Shown one piece after another: positions 47,747-58,819 of a stretch of DNA of 64,000 nucleotides. The stretch covers positions 63,249 to 127,248 of the forward strand of contig NZ_LFIP02000007.1 of NCBI RefSeq assembly GCF_001189235.2, given 5' to 3'. The stretch comes from Bradyrhizobium embrapense (GTDB lineage Bacteria > Pseudomonadota > Alphaproteobacteria > Rhizobiales > Xanthobacteraceae). The position numbers and the translations under genes are program-made. A model generated the notes under the pieces. That model did no database searches, was not told where the DNA came from, and was given only the letters and a program-made list of their open reading frames with translations. Every line of letters starts with the position of its first letter. Position 1 is the stretch's first letter.

Positions 47747-48898
47747 TCACCGTATCTTACCCCAGGTCTCTTCGACCAGCGCATCGATCATCTCGGATAC
47801 ATCATCTTGCTCGACATTAAGCGTTAACGAAATCCGCAACCTTGCCCTGCCCGGGGGCGCTGGCGGTCGTATTGCTCGGACATCAAAACCGCGCGCCTGC
47901 AGCGCAGCGGCTAGCCGGATTGTGCGTGCGTTGTCACCAACCCTGTAAGGAATGATCTGTGAGCTCGAACGGGTCGGGCGGCCGCAGATGGCGAGCTGAC
48001 GGTGTGCAAAATCGATAAGATCGATCAGGCGTCGCCGCCGCTCAGGCTCCTCCTGTACAATTAAAAGGGCCTGCCGAGCAGCGACTGCCATCTGGGGCGA
48101 TGGCGCGGTGGCGGAAATAAATGGACGACACCGATAGACCATGAAATCGCGCAATACGCTCGATGCAGTGACAAGAGCCCCGGCCGCCCCGAGAGCCTTC
48201 CCGCAGGTGTGGACCACCAGAATATATCCGCATCCCTGGTAGGGCGCTGTGAGCCCCCGCCCCTGCTCGCCGTAAATGCCTGTAGCATGGGCCTCATCCA
48301 CAACCAGGAAAGCCTCGTACCGTTCAGCGATTTCAACCAGATCTGCAAGCGGCGCAAAGTCACCGTCCAAACTGTAGAGGCTCTCGATCGCAATCCAGAC
48401 GCGCCCTACGCCGCCTTTGGCGTGCCAATCGCCAATCGTGTCTTCAACAGATTGAGGATCATTATGGGCGGCTATCCGGAACTCAGCTCGGCCCGCGCGC
48501 GCCCCCTCATGCATGCTGGCGTGCACGAGCGAATCGAGAACCAGCAGATCGCCTCGCTGCGGCAGCGTTGTCAAAATGGCAAAGTTTGCAATGTAACCGC
48601 TACCGAAAAATAGCGCTGTCTCCGCGCGAAAGAACCGCGCCGCTTCCGTTTCGAGGGCTTCGTGTTCCCCGCAATTGCGGCGCAGGAGCCGTGACCCGCC
48701 GGCTCCGATAGGAGTACCAGCCTTGAGCGCAGCGAACAGAGCCTCCTTCATACGTGGCGCGCTAGCCAGTGCTAGATAATCGCTCGAAGCAAAATCAACA
48801 CCTGCACGTGCCGTGAGGCCGGGCCGCCCGCCCTCTTCTCTCATAGCTTCCACGGCCGCGGAATACCGATGAAGCTTGCTCTGGTGAGTTAAGTTCAT
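47747..48898 (-). CDS. bioF: BioF-like 8-amino-7-oxononanoate synthase
   Basis: A 383-residue PLP enzyme of the alpha-oxoamine synthase family. It has the ASSDYLALASAPR motif, GSGYIANFAILTTL, VVDEAHATGIYG and the PLP lysine in HTCGKALGAAG near residue 235. BioF joins pimeloyl-ACP/CoA with alanine in biotin synthesis. No other bio genes are next to it here, so it could also serve another acyl-amino-ketone pathway; related enzymes use glycine or serine. The ATG at 48898 has no strong ribosome site. Confidence 0.8.
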   Translation of the reverse strand: MNLTHQSKLHRYSAAVEAMREEGGRPGLTARAGVDFASSDYLALASAPRMKEALFAALKAGTPIGAGGSRLLRRNCGEHEALETEAARFFRAETALFFGSGYIANFAILTTLPQRGDLLVLDSLVHASMHEGARAGRAEFRIAAHNDPQSVEDTIGDWHAKGGVGRVWIAIESLYSLDGDFAPLADLVEIAERYEAFLVVDEAHATGIYGEQGRGLTAPYQGCGYILVVHTCGKALGAAGALVTASSVLRDFMVYRCRPFISATAPSPQMAVAARQALLIVQEEPERRRRLIDLIDFAHRQLAICGRPTRSSSQIIPYRVGDNARTIRLAAALQARGFDVRAIRPPAPPGRARLRISLTLNVEQDDVSEMIDALVEETWGKIR

Positions 48899-51080
48899 TG
48901 CTTGATCCAGCCTATGCCATCGAACGGGAAGACGAGGGTACGCCGCGCAGAACGCAGTTGCCTGCCCTCAAGCAGAGTACGCGCGACCTTTGCGCCTTCC
49001 CATGGCTGCAGCCCGTCTATCGAAGCCGCCAGTCCCGATTTCGGAGCGCTTCGATCACGTACATAGCCACCGTCGTCTCGGCTCCTATAAGTTACATCTT
49101 GTCCGCTGAACGGCTATACTGGCCACGCGGCCGCGCTATCGATCAAGTCTTTGTCCAACAATCTGGCTCGATCACTGGAGCGCGACGCATTTGCGGGACG
49201 TTCTACGGCATTCTGGCCAGAACGGCAAAGCACCGCGATAGCTTCCGTCGGGTCGGTCGACGCGATGACCAGGAGCGTTGCTGAGGCACCTTTCGATATG
49301 GGCCATCACGACCACTAGCGCGCGCTCGAATGTCTCAAGGACGTTCCCAAATGACCGCCCTCAAGGTGAGCCACATCCACCGACAGTCAAGTAGAACCGG
49401 CATTCCACCAGGTCTCCGTACGCTCGCCCGCTCCGGCGCTGCTGCCGCCGCAGCTGAATCCGCGACATCGCAGGAAGACACCTGTGCCTTTAATCCCTTG
49501 CACCCAAAAACGCCTCACCGAGGAGGCCCAATGAGAGGACGCGCCTTGCGCTGCGCGCTCTTCTACTCTTGGATAGTCAAGTTGGCAGATTATCGTTTGC
49601 CATTCGCGCGCAACCTCGGCACGAACCGGACAGCCGCGCACTACGACAGTGAGTGCGATCCAATTGCATCATAATCGTTCGATGCGTACGAACCGTTCCC
49701 AAGGCCACTGCCAATTTTAACGCCAACCGCTCTGATAACCTTGCGGCGAGCATCGCGGCAACCGGAGCAGCGTCGCGGTGCAGCCAATGCAACAGTCACG
49801 TTCTGACCGGTTTGGGCCGCGAGTTCGGATGTCTCAGGATTCGTGACGTGATTTGTTCATCGACACGAATGAGTTCAATCCAAGCGAGTTTCGACGGCAG
49901 ACCGGAACTCGCACCGCTTCGCTGGGATAGATCGAATGATCTGACTTGGCAGACTTGACTGCCGATGTGTCGCATTAATTCGGAAGGCGTCCACTCCTTC
50001 CGAACTCAAAACGCTTCCGGAAATCGAAAAGGAAGAGCTCGCCGCATGTACAATGGTTGGTACGGTACGCGGGTTCGGACTTTCGACGGTACAGGTTTGA
50101 CCGATGGTGAGGCCTGAAGGTCTGCTCGCCTGGCATTTGCCATCGGGCACCTCGCGAGCTCTAATCAGGGCCCGTTGCACGTGCAGTGAGGAGGCACGGG
50201 AGTTAGGTCGTTCTTCTGGCTGGCGCCGAGAGTAAGCAGCGACAAATGCGGGCGCGTGCTGGCATTGGGCGGTAATATTAGCTTTGCACGGAGCTTCCTT
50301 ACAACGGGCAGCGGCGACATATAGGGACACCCGCACGCACCAACACCGATCGCTATCTGAGCTGTCATATAGCACTGATCTCACCAGCAAGGACCGGCAG
50401 ACGCTGCCGTGTCGGACACCGGGCAGTCGCGCAGTCTCTTGGCTCGGTTTGTATCTTGGGTGCCTTTGCCTGTTGATGAATCTCGACCGAGGACGCGCCC
50501 GTCTCGGTCATTTGCTTGGCGAATCGCTGCATTCACCTCGCGCCCTGTCCGCTTGATGACACGATGTGGCTGGAACCAGACAGAGTTGGCGCTAACACCC
50601 CGCTGACCCGGCTCGTATCACGCGATTTACTTTTAGGGAAACACAGCTAGCAGGCCCTGTTTGATGGCACATCGATTGCTGGTGAGACGATAAACGGATC
50701 AACAGGTTCGTGAGGCCTCACAACTCCCTGTTTGAGAAGAGATGGGAAGCCAGCGCTATCGCCAGCTCTCGCAGTCCTGGTCAAACGGGTGAGGACGGAT
50801 GCTGCCGCCGCAGTTGTTTGCTTACCGGTCCAAATTCAAGGGCAGCGCCGATGGCCATGTGTTGTTCAGCATTCGGGCCCCTCAACACCGTGTTGTTGAC
50901 CCGATCCGCTCGGCAAGCGGTTTGGAGAGGAAGGAGCCTGCGGGCTGGTCACGATCAATATCAACTGCGGCAATCGGCGATCTTCTCGGGCTTCACCCAA
51001 TACGGCCGGCTCTGCCATGCACTCGCAATCTCCGTCCATGACCGGCTACACCGCTGGTCGTCTTATCACCGAGGACAAAC
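48899..51080. other. Long gene-poor stretch
   Basis: About 2.2 kb with overlapping short frames on both strands (for example plus 49330-49674, minus 49875-50390) and no domain, start or insertion-sequence end that I can defend. Probably decayed DNA. The promoter of the gene at 51081 should lie at its right end. Confidence 0.4.
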
Positions 51081-52247
51081 ATGAACGCTCCGCCAGAAAC
51101 GATCGCAGCAGAAACGGACGTTTCAGCTGCAACAAGTGATGATCTGTCGCCGCTGCTGGCCGATATCCGCGCGCGCCGTAACGAGTTTGCCCGCGCGCAG
51201 CAGGTTCCAGACGACGTTATTCAGGCATTCAAACGCGTTGGCGTCTACCGGGCTTTGGCCGCCAAACGTTTTGGCGGCGACGAGAGAACGCCTGCAGATT
51301 TTTGTCGCCTGATCGAGCGAATTTCCGAAGCGGACGGATCGGCCGGTTGGGTCGCCAGCTTCGGCGACGGGGCTCGCTACCTCTCTGCTCTCCCCGAAGA
51401 CACGCTTTGCCGCGTATATGCCAACGGACCCGACGTGGTGTACGCGGGTGCAGTTTTCCCGCTCCAGCCCGCTCAACGAAGTGCTGCCGGGTTTGTCGTG
51501 AACGGCGTGTGGCCCTTCGCCAGCGGATCAACCGGCGCGGAGCTAATTGGCGTTGGAATCACTCTAGACGATGATCCAACAGGCGGACTTGCGCGTATAG
51601 CCGTGATGCCAGCCGACCAGGTAACTATCCGTCCCAATTGGGAGGTCATCGGCCTGCAAGGCACCGGCAGTCATGACATCGTTGTCGACAATGTTATTGT
51701 ACCAGAGGAATGGACACTGATCCGCGGCGGTCCACCGGCTTTCGACGGGCCCCTCCATCGTTATCCTTCCGTGACTTTCGCCGCGCAGGCGCATGCGATT
51801 GTGGGCATCGGCATTGCGCGCTCCGCGCTAGACGAGGTGATCGGCATGGCCCGGAGCCGCGCTTCAATTACTGGAGCGCCGGTGATGGCAGAGCGCGGTT
51901 ACGTCCAGCTGGAGGCCGCCAGAGCCGAAGCCATGCTGCGCTCCGCACGCTCCTTCTTCTATGAAGCCACCGAGGAGCTATGGAACGAAGCGTTGCAGGA
52001 TGCGGTCCTGCCGAATACGACGAACCTGATGCGCCTTGCCGCGACCAACGCCGCCCGACAGAGCGCCGAGGTCTGCAAGATCGCGAGCGGTCTCGCAGGA
52101 ACGCAATCACTTTATACCACAAGCAATCTCGCGCGCGCAATGTGCGACAGTTTCGTGGTTGCACAGCACGCAGCCTTGAACGAAGGAACACTTCAGAGCG
52201 TAGGTCGTCTCCTGCTCGGGAATTTAGCACCGGCAGGGTTTCCATGA
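51081..52247 (+). CDS. Flavin monooxygenase-like, acyl-CoA dehydrogenase fold
   Basis: A 388-residue protein with the acyl-CoA dehydrogenase fold as used by two-component flavin hydroxylases (HsaA, DszC and pigment-biosynthesis types): RIAVMPADQVTIRPNWEVIGLQGTGSHDIVVDNVIVPEEW is the typical beta-domain core, and the C-terminal helical bundle ends AAGLAGTQ-like and GNLAPAGFP. No CoA-binding signature is obvious. It would need a flavin reductase, absent here. Likely role: hydroxylation or N-oxidation of a small molecule. The next gene, 750 bp on, is an exporter, so export of a product is plausible. Confidence 0.7.
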   Translation: MNAPPETIAAETDVSAATSDDLSPLLADIRARRNEFARAQQVPDDVIQAFKRVGVYRALAAKRFGGDERTPADFCRLIERISEADGSAGWVASFGDGARYLSALPEDTLCRVYANGPDVVYAGAVFPLQPAQRSAAGFVVNGVWPFASGSTGAELIGVGITLDDDPTGGLARIAVMPADQVTIRPNWEVIGLQGTGSHDIVVDNVIVPEEWTLIRGGPPAFDGPLHRYPSVTFAAQAHAIVGIGIARSALDEVIGMARSRASITGAPVMAERGYVQLEAARAEAMLRSARSFFYEATEELWNEALQDAVLPNTTNLMRLAATNAARQSAEVCKIASGLAGTQSLYTTSNLARAMCDSFVVAQHAALNEGTLQSVGRLLLGNLAPAGFP

Positions 52248-53001
52248 GGGCCGGCCATCCACGAGTACCTCCGCACGACCCGCAACAACGGATTGCCGAA
52301 TTCCGCATCATGCTCGCTCGCCCGAGAACTCGTCCGGAAGTGTGAGACGCCTATGCGAGCGACTAGATAGCCAAGCGGGAAGCCTTGAACCAGGCTACGG
52401 GAACAATCCGCGTGTTCACGGAGGCAATGTCGCAGCTGACAATTCATCCGGACTGCGACAAACTTTTAGCCATTGAGGTAAAAACTCGCGGGCCGAGCCG
52501 GGATTGCTCGATCTGTTGCATCGCATTTCGTTCAAGATGGAGATCCTTCGCCGCAGTCTCGGTCGTGCGGGATAGGGAGAGGCCGCCTACCCTATTTTGG
52601 GTTGCAACCACTCGCCCCGAAAGACAACAAGGTCCATCAAACGCTGCGAAGCCCGTGAACTATGGATAGTGCTGTGACAGGGTCTTTCGGCTTGTTAGCA
52701 AAGAGGGTCACAGTTCACTCTACCCACCGACAAGCGATTCCGCACTCGTCAACTCGCCATTTGTACGCTGCGTACAAAGTTTTGCGCGCGAGCGATACAG
52801 CATCTGTTCTACGTGTCCATTAAGTTATGCGCTGGATGCAGCATAGAGTCACCAATGAACAGCGCTGAGTGGAATGGAAGACAGCCAGCCAGCGAAACGT
52901 CGTCATCTGATTGACGGGTCTTATTCCCCGGCGATATCACGTCGGGAACATCCTTGTGATCCGCACCAGAATCAAATCATGATAGATCATCACGATCCGA
53001 C
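52248..53001. other. Intergenic, no gene seen
   Basis: No convincing gene. The right half is AT-richer and should hold the MFS promoter. Confidence 0.4.
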
Positions 53002-54714
53002 ATGAGCGATTCAACCAAAGTCCCGTCGCACAGCGCCGAAAGTATCACGGCGCCTCTGCGGCACGCGACCTTCCGTCGCATCTGGATTGCGAGTCTCCTG
53101 TCCAATGTCGGCAGCTTGATACAAGGCGTAGGTGCAGCCTGGGCGATGACGCAGATGACGTCATCAGCTGACAAGGTGGCGTTGGTGCAGACCGCGCTGT
53201 TGCTGCCAGTGATGCTGATTTCAATACCAGCGGGCGCAATCGCCGATATGTACGATCGCCGCATCGTGGCACTGGTTTCGCTTGGCATCGCGCTCGCCGG
53301 TGCAACTGGCCTTACGGTGGCCGCCTGGCTTGGCCTGGCGACACCGAACGTCTTGCTCGTACTCTGCTTCGTGGTCGGCAGCGGCATGGCGCTTATGGGA
53401 CCGGCCTGGCAATCATCCGTAAGCGAACAAGTGCCGCTGGAAGCGCAGATACCTGCGGCCATTGCGCTGAATGGCATCAGCTACAATATCGCACGGAGCG
53501 TCGGCCCCGCGATCGGCGGCGTCGTGGTCGCTAGCGCCGGTGCAGTGGCCGCATTCGCGCTCAACGCGGTGCTCTATCTGCCACTGATGGCCGCGTTGTT
53601 CCTTTGGAAGCGCGTCCGCGCCCCCTCACGCCTGCCGCCTGAAAGATTGAGCCGCGCAATGGTGTCTGGCGTGCGCTACATCAGCAATTCGCCATCGATC
53701 AAGGTCGTATTGCTTCGTACCCTTGTAACCGGCGTTGGAGCCGGCGCGATTACAGCGCTGATGCCTCTGGTGGTGCGGGATGTGTTGCATGGCGACGCCC
53801 AGACCTACGGCATCATGCTTGGTGCTTTTGGCGTGGGGGCCGTGGTCGGCGCGTTGAACATTGCCGAGATCCGCAGGCAGATGAGCGGCGAAGCTGCGAT
53901 TCGTGCCTGTGCATTGTCCATGGGCGCGGCGATGGCTGCCGTGGCGCTGAGCCGTCAGCCGGTATTGACCGCGGCCGCGCTGGTCCTGGCAGGCGCCGTG
54001 TGGATGCTGACATGGGCGGTGTTCAACATCGCAGTTCAGCTGTCGGCGCCACGCTGGGTGACCGGTCGCTCGCTAGCGGCCTATCAGGCGGCGAGTTCAG
54101 GCGGGATTGCCGTCGGCAGCTGGGGGTGGGGCCACCTGACGGACGCGGCCGGCGTTGAAACCGCTCTGCTGGTGTCGGCCGCGCTGATGCTCGCCTCACC
54201 ACTCATCGGCCGTTGGCTACCCATGCCCCGGGTCGGCGCGCGCGGCGAAGAGCCCGAGCTGCTCGCCGATCCCGAAGTACGGCTCGCCTTGACTGGACGC
54301 AGCGGGCCGCTCGTCGTCGAGGTCGAGTACCGGATTGCACAAGAGAATGCCCGCGCGTTTCACAACGTCATGCAAGACGTGCAATTGTCCCGCCAGCGCA
54401 ACGGCGCCTATGGCTGGTCGATCGCGCGCGACATCGCTGATCCCGAATTGTGGACCGAACGTTATCACTTTCCTACCTGGCTCGATTATTTGCGCTGGCG
54501 CAACCGCCCGACCCAATCGGAACGAGCGCTGGAGCGGCGGGCCATTCACTTCCACATCGGTCCTGCACCGGTACGTGTTCGCCGCATGCTGGAAAGGCCA
54601 TTCGGCTCGGTACGCTGGAAAGACGACACACCCGAGCACGCGAGGGCGGAAATGCGGCCCGAGATGGCAAGCGCGGCAAACGCACGTAGCCGGCCGCTTC
54701 GGCCGACCAAGTAA
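53002..54714 (+). CDS. MFS exporter with an extra C-terminal ferredoxin-like domain
   Basis: A 570-residue protein. Residues about 20-415 form 11-12 membrane helices of the MFS_3 (EntS-like) exporter group. From about residue 430 there is a soluble domain starting LVVEVEYRIAQENARAFHNVMQDVQLSRQRNGAYGWSIARD and ending near 550, which looks like a ferredoxin-like antibiotic-monooxygenase fold. Exporters of this type carry siderophores or antibiotics. The ATG follows 'cacgatccgac' with a poor ribosome site. It may export the product of the neighbouring monooxygenase. Confidence 0.75.
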   Translation: MSDSTKVPSHSAESITAPLRHATFRRIWIASLLSNVGSLIQGVGAAWAMTQMTSSADKVALVQTALLLPVMLISIPAGAIADMYDRRIVALVSLGIALAGATGLTVAAWLGLATPNVLLVLCFVVGSGMALMGPAWQSSVSEQVPLEAQIPAAIALNGISYNIARSVGPAIGGVVVASAGAVAAFALNAVLYLPLMAALFLWKRVRAPSRLPPERLSRAMVSGVRYISNSPSIKVVLLRTLVTGVGAGAITALMPLVVRDVLHGDAQTYGIMLGAFGVGAVVGALNIAEIRRQMSGEAAIRACALSMGAAMAAVALSRQPVLTAAALVLAGAVWMLTWAVFNIAVQLSAPRWVTGRSLAAYQAASSGGIAVGSWGWGHLTDAAGVETALLVSAALMLASPLIGRWLPMPRVGARGEEPELLADPEVRLALTGRSGPLVVEVEYRIAQENARAFHNVMQDVQLSRQRNGAYGWSIARDIADPELWTERYHFPTWLDYLRWRNRPTQSERALERRAIHFHIGPAPVRVRRMLERPFGSVRWKDDTPEHARAEMRPEMASAANARSRPLRPTK

Positions 54715-55510
54715 CCCGGTTTGCCAAAGCCCGGAACCTTCGCGAACGGATGTGCTTGAATATGCAGAATGCCGAGTTTCAGGCAGGCTCTACGGCTAGT
54801 CCAAAGTGCGAGCGGCCCGCCAGCGCATCCGATCTTATGACCAAGGCCGGCCGCGTCACCCGAGCACTGATCGCGCCAGCAGCTAGTATAGCGAAAACGG
54901 CTCTGTGCTCGCTTATGTCCGCCTCCATCGATATCGGTGACACATGTTGATTCATATGGGGGACAGTGTGAAGGATCGCCTCATCCCTCCCCGTCCGGAC
55001 AGCCCGCCTCTCGCATACGCATTCCTGACGCGGCGGGCTCTGTACGTTGTGACCGAGCTATCACTTTCCTGACTGCATGATTCCGCTAGTGTTCGTCCAA
55101 GGCAGCCCGTGCGTTCAACGAGCGGCGGGCAATATGAAATGGACAACGCGTTGCGAGAATGAGACGGGACGCTTTGTACGTTAACGTTGCTCCTTGATCT
55201 AGCTCCACCCTTGCGCACGCGCCCCGGCCTATCACTCTGCTGGAACGGCATCGGAAAATGTCCTCGTACTGCTTTCGGGTGATGAGCTCCCTGCCGATAG
55301 TTCCTCGAACCTTTATATGGTTCGGCGAGACGGAACTGTTTCTCCACCGGCTCAAGGTGGGCTTTCGCTCCATCATGGCGGTGCACTCGAAGGGGTTCGA
55401 TGCGCGACCATGACTTTATCTCCGGCTTCTTTTTAGGCGCTGGCCGTCGCCGGGCTCGCTTTGCTTTGCTCGACTTACTCGCCGCCGCATTTACCTTGTG
55501 AGGACCATCC
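54715..55510. other. Intergenic, no gene seen
   Basis: Minus frames (54952-55785) run into the next gene antisense and are shadows. I see no RNA. Confidence 0.4.
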
Positions 55511-56629
55511 ATGACATCACTCAAGCTGATTGGCTTTGCGCTTGGAGCACTTATTGCGCTGTCCACCGAGGCATTGGCAGAGGACATCACCATCGCCGTC
55601 GCCGGACCGATAACTGGGGGCGAGTCCGCCTTCGGCCGGCAAATGAAGAACGGCGCGGAGATGGCGGTGGAGCAGATCAACGCGTCCGGCGGCGTACTCG
55701 GCAAGATGCTCGTCCTCGACATCGAGGACGATGCCTGCGATCCCAAGCAGGCGCGATCGGTCGCGGAGAAGATCGCTGCCGCCAAGATTCCATTCGTTGC
55801 CGGGCACTTTTGCTCTTCGTCGTCGATCCCGGCTTCGGAAGCCTACGCGGACGGCAACGTACTGCAGATCACGCCCGCCTCGACCAATCCCCTGTTCACC
55901 GAGCGCAAGCTATGGAACGTGGCGCGCGTCTGCGGCCGCGACGACCAGCAGGGGCAGGTTGCGGCCGATTATATCGCCAAGCATTTCAAGGGCAAGAACA
56001 TCGGCATTCTCAACGACAAGACCACCTATGGCAGGGGGCTTGCCGACGAGACGAAGAGGGCCCTCAACAAGGCAGGCGTCATCGAGAAGATTTACGAGTC
56101 CTATAACAAGGGCGACAAGGATTTCAATGCGATTGTCTCGCGCCTGAAGCGAGACAATATCGATCTCGTCTATGTCGGCGGCTATCATCAGGAAGCAGGT
56201 CTCATCCTGCGCCAGATGCGTGATCAGGGCCTGAAGACCGTACTGATGTCGGGTGATGCCCTGGCTGACAAGGAATTTGCCTCGGTCACCGGCGCAGCTG
56301 GAGCGGGCACGCTTTTCACTTTCGGGCCAGACCCACGCAACAAGCCAGCGGCGACTGCCATCGTCAGTAAGTTCAAAGCCAGGAATGTCGATCCCGAAGG
56401 GTACACCCTCTACACCTACGCTGCAGTGCAGGTCTGGGTTCAAGCCGCAATCAAAGCCGGCACCACGGATCCGAGGAAGGTGATGGACGTGATCAAGGCG
56501 GGCTCCTGGGACACGGTGATCGGCAAGCTGGAATACGATGCCAAGGGTGACATCAAGCAGATCGACTATGTCGTTTACAGGTGGGACGACAAGGGCGGCT
56601 ATAGCGAGACCAACCCGAGCGCGTTTTGA
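55511..56629 (+). CDS. ABC branched-chain amino-acid-type binding protein, orphan
   Basis: A 372-residue periplasmic type I binding protein of the LivJ/LivK family. It has a signal peptide (MTSLKLIGFALGALIALSTEALA) and the usual pattern IAVAGPITGGESAFGRQMKNGAEMAVEQIN, with Cys in FVAGHFCSSSSIP. No permease or ATPase gene lies beside it, so it may serve a distant transporter or act in sensing. Substrate may be an amino acid or an aromatic compound. Intact. Confidence 0.85.
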   Translation: MTSLKLIGFALGALIALSTEALAEDITIAVAGPITGGESAFGRQMKNGAEMAVEQINASGGVLGKMLVLDIEDDACDPKQARSVAEKIAAAKIPFVAGHFCSSSSIPASEAYADGNVLQITPASTNPLFTERKLWNVARVCGRDDQQGQVAADYIAKHFKGKNIGILNDKTTYGRGLADETKRALNKAGVIEKIYESYNKGDKDFNAIVSRLKRDNIDLVYVGGYHQEAGLILRQMRDQGLKTVLMSGDALADKEFASVTGAAGAGTLFTFGPDPRNKPAATAIVSKFKARNVDPEGYTLYTYAAVQVWVQAAIKAGTTDPRKVMDVIKAGSWDTVIGKLEYDAKGDIKQIDYVVYRWDDKGGYSETNPSAF

Positions 56630-56955
56630 CGCATCTTAGGCCGACGCATCAAAGCTGGCGTGTCTCCCGGAGCGATGATCAATGCCGATGGAGCAGCTTG
56701 GTATCCGTAAATAAAGCCGGCACCGCCTGCAAACGCTGATCGTCGACCTTTACCCGATCGACGCACGGCGCGCTCTCCAGATTCAACGCCTCCACCGGGT
56801 TGGAGGTAATCGAGCTTGTTAGACCTGCATAGCGCAGGTCTATGAGCAAGCGATCGACAAGATGAAACGGCTGATCGAGAGCCTGCAGACCCACATTTTC
56901 CGTGCGGTACGCACTCTTGTCCATCGATCCATGAAGCGGTTCGACCGGAAATTAC

Positions 56956-56991
56956 GCGGCCCCGCCCCAAGAAGAACAAGGGCGGGGCCGC
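56956..56991. terminator. GC-rich 12-bp inverted repeat
   Basis: GCGGCCCCGCCC (56956-56967) pairs perfectly with GGGCGGGGCCGC (56980-56991). Neither side is T-rich enough for a standard terminator, but the stem is very stable. It may end transcription of the binding-protein gene. Confidence 0.4.
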
Positions 56992-57087
56992 TCCCCTCCC
57001 CCGGGGGACGCCGCGCTGCGGATCATAATGGCTATTGTCAAACGTCCATCATCTGCGCATTGACCATTCGGTATACGGCCGAGCGCG

Positions 57088-57264
57088 TCAGCCGGATTGC
57101 GACTTTCGGCCCTCTGCATTTTGCGTGACATTGCGCAAGACGAGTTCAGAAAGCTGCACGACCAGCTGTTTGAGACGCGCTATCTCCCGTCTGCAGCGCA
57201 CCAGCTCACGCTCTTCATCTGTCGTTGTCGACAGTTCATAGCGGCTTACAACCGCATGATTCAT
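57088..57264 (-). CDS. Small coiled-coil protein
   Basis: A 58-residue protein starting MNHAVVSRYEL behind GAGGG. The central part (DEERELVRCRREIARLKQLVVQLSELVLRNV) is a strong heptad coiled coil. A longer frame from 57312 was rejected because the upstream part lacks a ribosome site. Known only as a small conserved bradyrhizobial type, function unknown. Confidence 0.6.
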   Translation of the reverse strand: MNHAVVSRYELSTTTDEERELVRCRREIARLKQLVVQLSELVLRNVTQNAEGRKSQSG

Positions 57265-58126
57265 TTGACCCTCTATCCGACCAAATAACCGCGAACGACA
57301 ATTCAAGCACACCCTATCGCCCCGTAATTGTACGGAAACATCGGCCTTTCGACGCCACGAAACACTGTACGCAGCGATCCAACTGTCTCGCCGAGCCGAT
57401 CAATGTGTTATCCGCGCTACAGATCGGTCCGTTTCGTACTTACATAAACTCGCTGGCATGACGCGCCAGGAGGCCGCGCTTTGTCCTCTTGGAGCCGGAG
57501 CGAATAATCACTTCGGATTTCTATTGCCAGCCTGATTTGCACGTCACGGCGACGACAGGGCGCACCGCCCCCGAAACCTATCGCAGGCTGACGAGGCGAT
57601 CGCCGTTCCTGCTGACAAGGTCTGCCGATCGTGTTTCAGGGGCTTCAGATCCGGCCGCCGTTCGACGGCATCCCCCCTCACTCACGATCGACCGCAAACC
57701 AGATGCACTCTTGCGTAGCCAGATGAGCTGCCCCGGCTCCGCAATTGCTTTGCTCGGCTGCCGCCAAGGCACGATGCGGAAGGCGTCAGTGTCGAGCCGA
57801 CGTTGGCTGCACGCTCGTGAGCCTTGACGCCGGTTGGAGGGTACCGCAGCTCGGCGGTCCAGGCGATCGCGCACCATGTTTCGTCGTTCTACAGAAGTAA
57901 GTGGTTTATCGTCGAGCTTTCAGGGATAGCCAGAGCGTCATCGTCCAGTGCGTTTATGGGCTATCCGGCGTCTCCCCTAGAGATCGCGCAAAGCTCGAAT
58001 AGGGGAGTAGGAGAAACGTTGAACATCAAGGGGAACCGTGCAGAATGGCCGCGGCTATGGCTGGTGGGGATAGGTGTCGATATCGGCGTGCCCCGGCGAT
58101 AGAACGGGGTTTGCTTGCCGCACCAA
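57265..58126. other. Gene-poor stretch
   Basis: Short frames on both strands, none with domain or start support. Confidence 0.4.
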
Positions 58127-58819
58127 ATGCTCATTGCGCGTCTGCGGAGCGTCACGGGCTTGTCCGAGCAAGACCAAGCTAAGCTCGAAAGCATGCCTCA
58201 CACCATCAAACGGTTCGCTCCTGGCGAGTGCCTGGCGCGCCAGGGGGATCGGCCTGTGAGCTGTGCAGTCGTGATGGGCGGCTTTCTGTCTCGCCAAAGA
58301 GTGGCATCGGATCGAATCCAGATAACGTCCTTCTATATACCTGGGGACATCCCCGACCTGCACACCCTTCACTTTCCGGAAATGGATCGCGATCTCCGCA
58401 GCATCGGCACCAGCATCATTGCCCTTGTACCCCACTCCTACCTCAGGGAAATCCTCGCGAAGTCTGCCGCGCTCGCCCATGCGTTTTGGCGGGAGACGTT
58501 GATTCACACGGCGATCTATCGCGAATGGATCGAAAATCTCGGCTCCCGGGAAGCGTTGCTCCGGCTTGCTCATCTTCTTTGCGAGATCGCCGCGCGGCTT
58601 GAGCTCGTCGGGCTTCTGAACAATGGTCGCTTCCATGTTCCATTCACACAGCAAGACATCGCCGATGCATGCGGCCTTTCGACGGTACACGCGAATCGGA
58701 CGATCCAGGAGCTTCGGCGCAGGAAGCTCATTGAATGGAACGGACATGCTGTTGATCTTATTCAGCGAGATCGACTCGAGTTGCTTGCAGATTTCCGTCC
58801 CTCCTATCTGATGCGCTGA
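58127..58819 (+). CDS. Crp/Fnr-family regulator
   Basis: A 230-residue protein starting MLIARLRSVTGLSEQDQ. The barrel region (IKRFAPGECLARQGDRPVSCAVVMGGFLS) is followed by a C-terminal HTH (FTQQDIADACGLSTVHANRTIQELRRR). The recognition helix differs from FixK (STVHANRT against TIETVSRT), so it should not read the same box. No cysteine cluster is visible. The frame can extend four codons upstream to a TTG at 58115. Its targets are unknown; the GMC operon downstream is a possibility. Confidence 0.75.
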   Translation: MLIARLRSVTGLSEQDQAKLESMPHTIKRFAPGECLARQGDRPVSCAVVMGGFLSRQRVASDRIQITSFYIPGDIPDLHTLHFPEMDRDLRSIGTSIIALVPHSYLREILAKSAALAHAFWRETLIHTAIYREWIENLGSREALLRLAHLLCEIAARLELVGLLNNGRFHVPFTQQDIADACGLSTVHANRTIQELRRRKLIEWNGHAVDLIQRDRLELLADFRPSYLMR

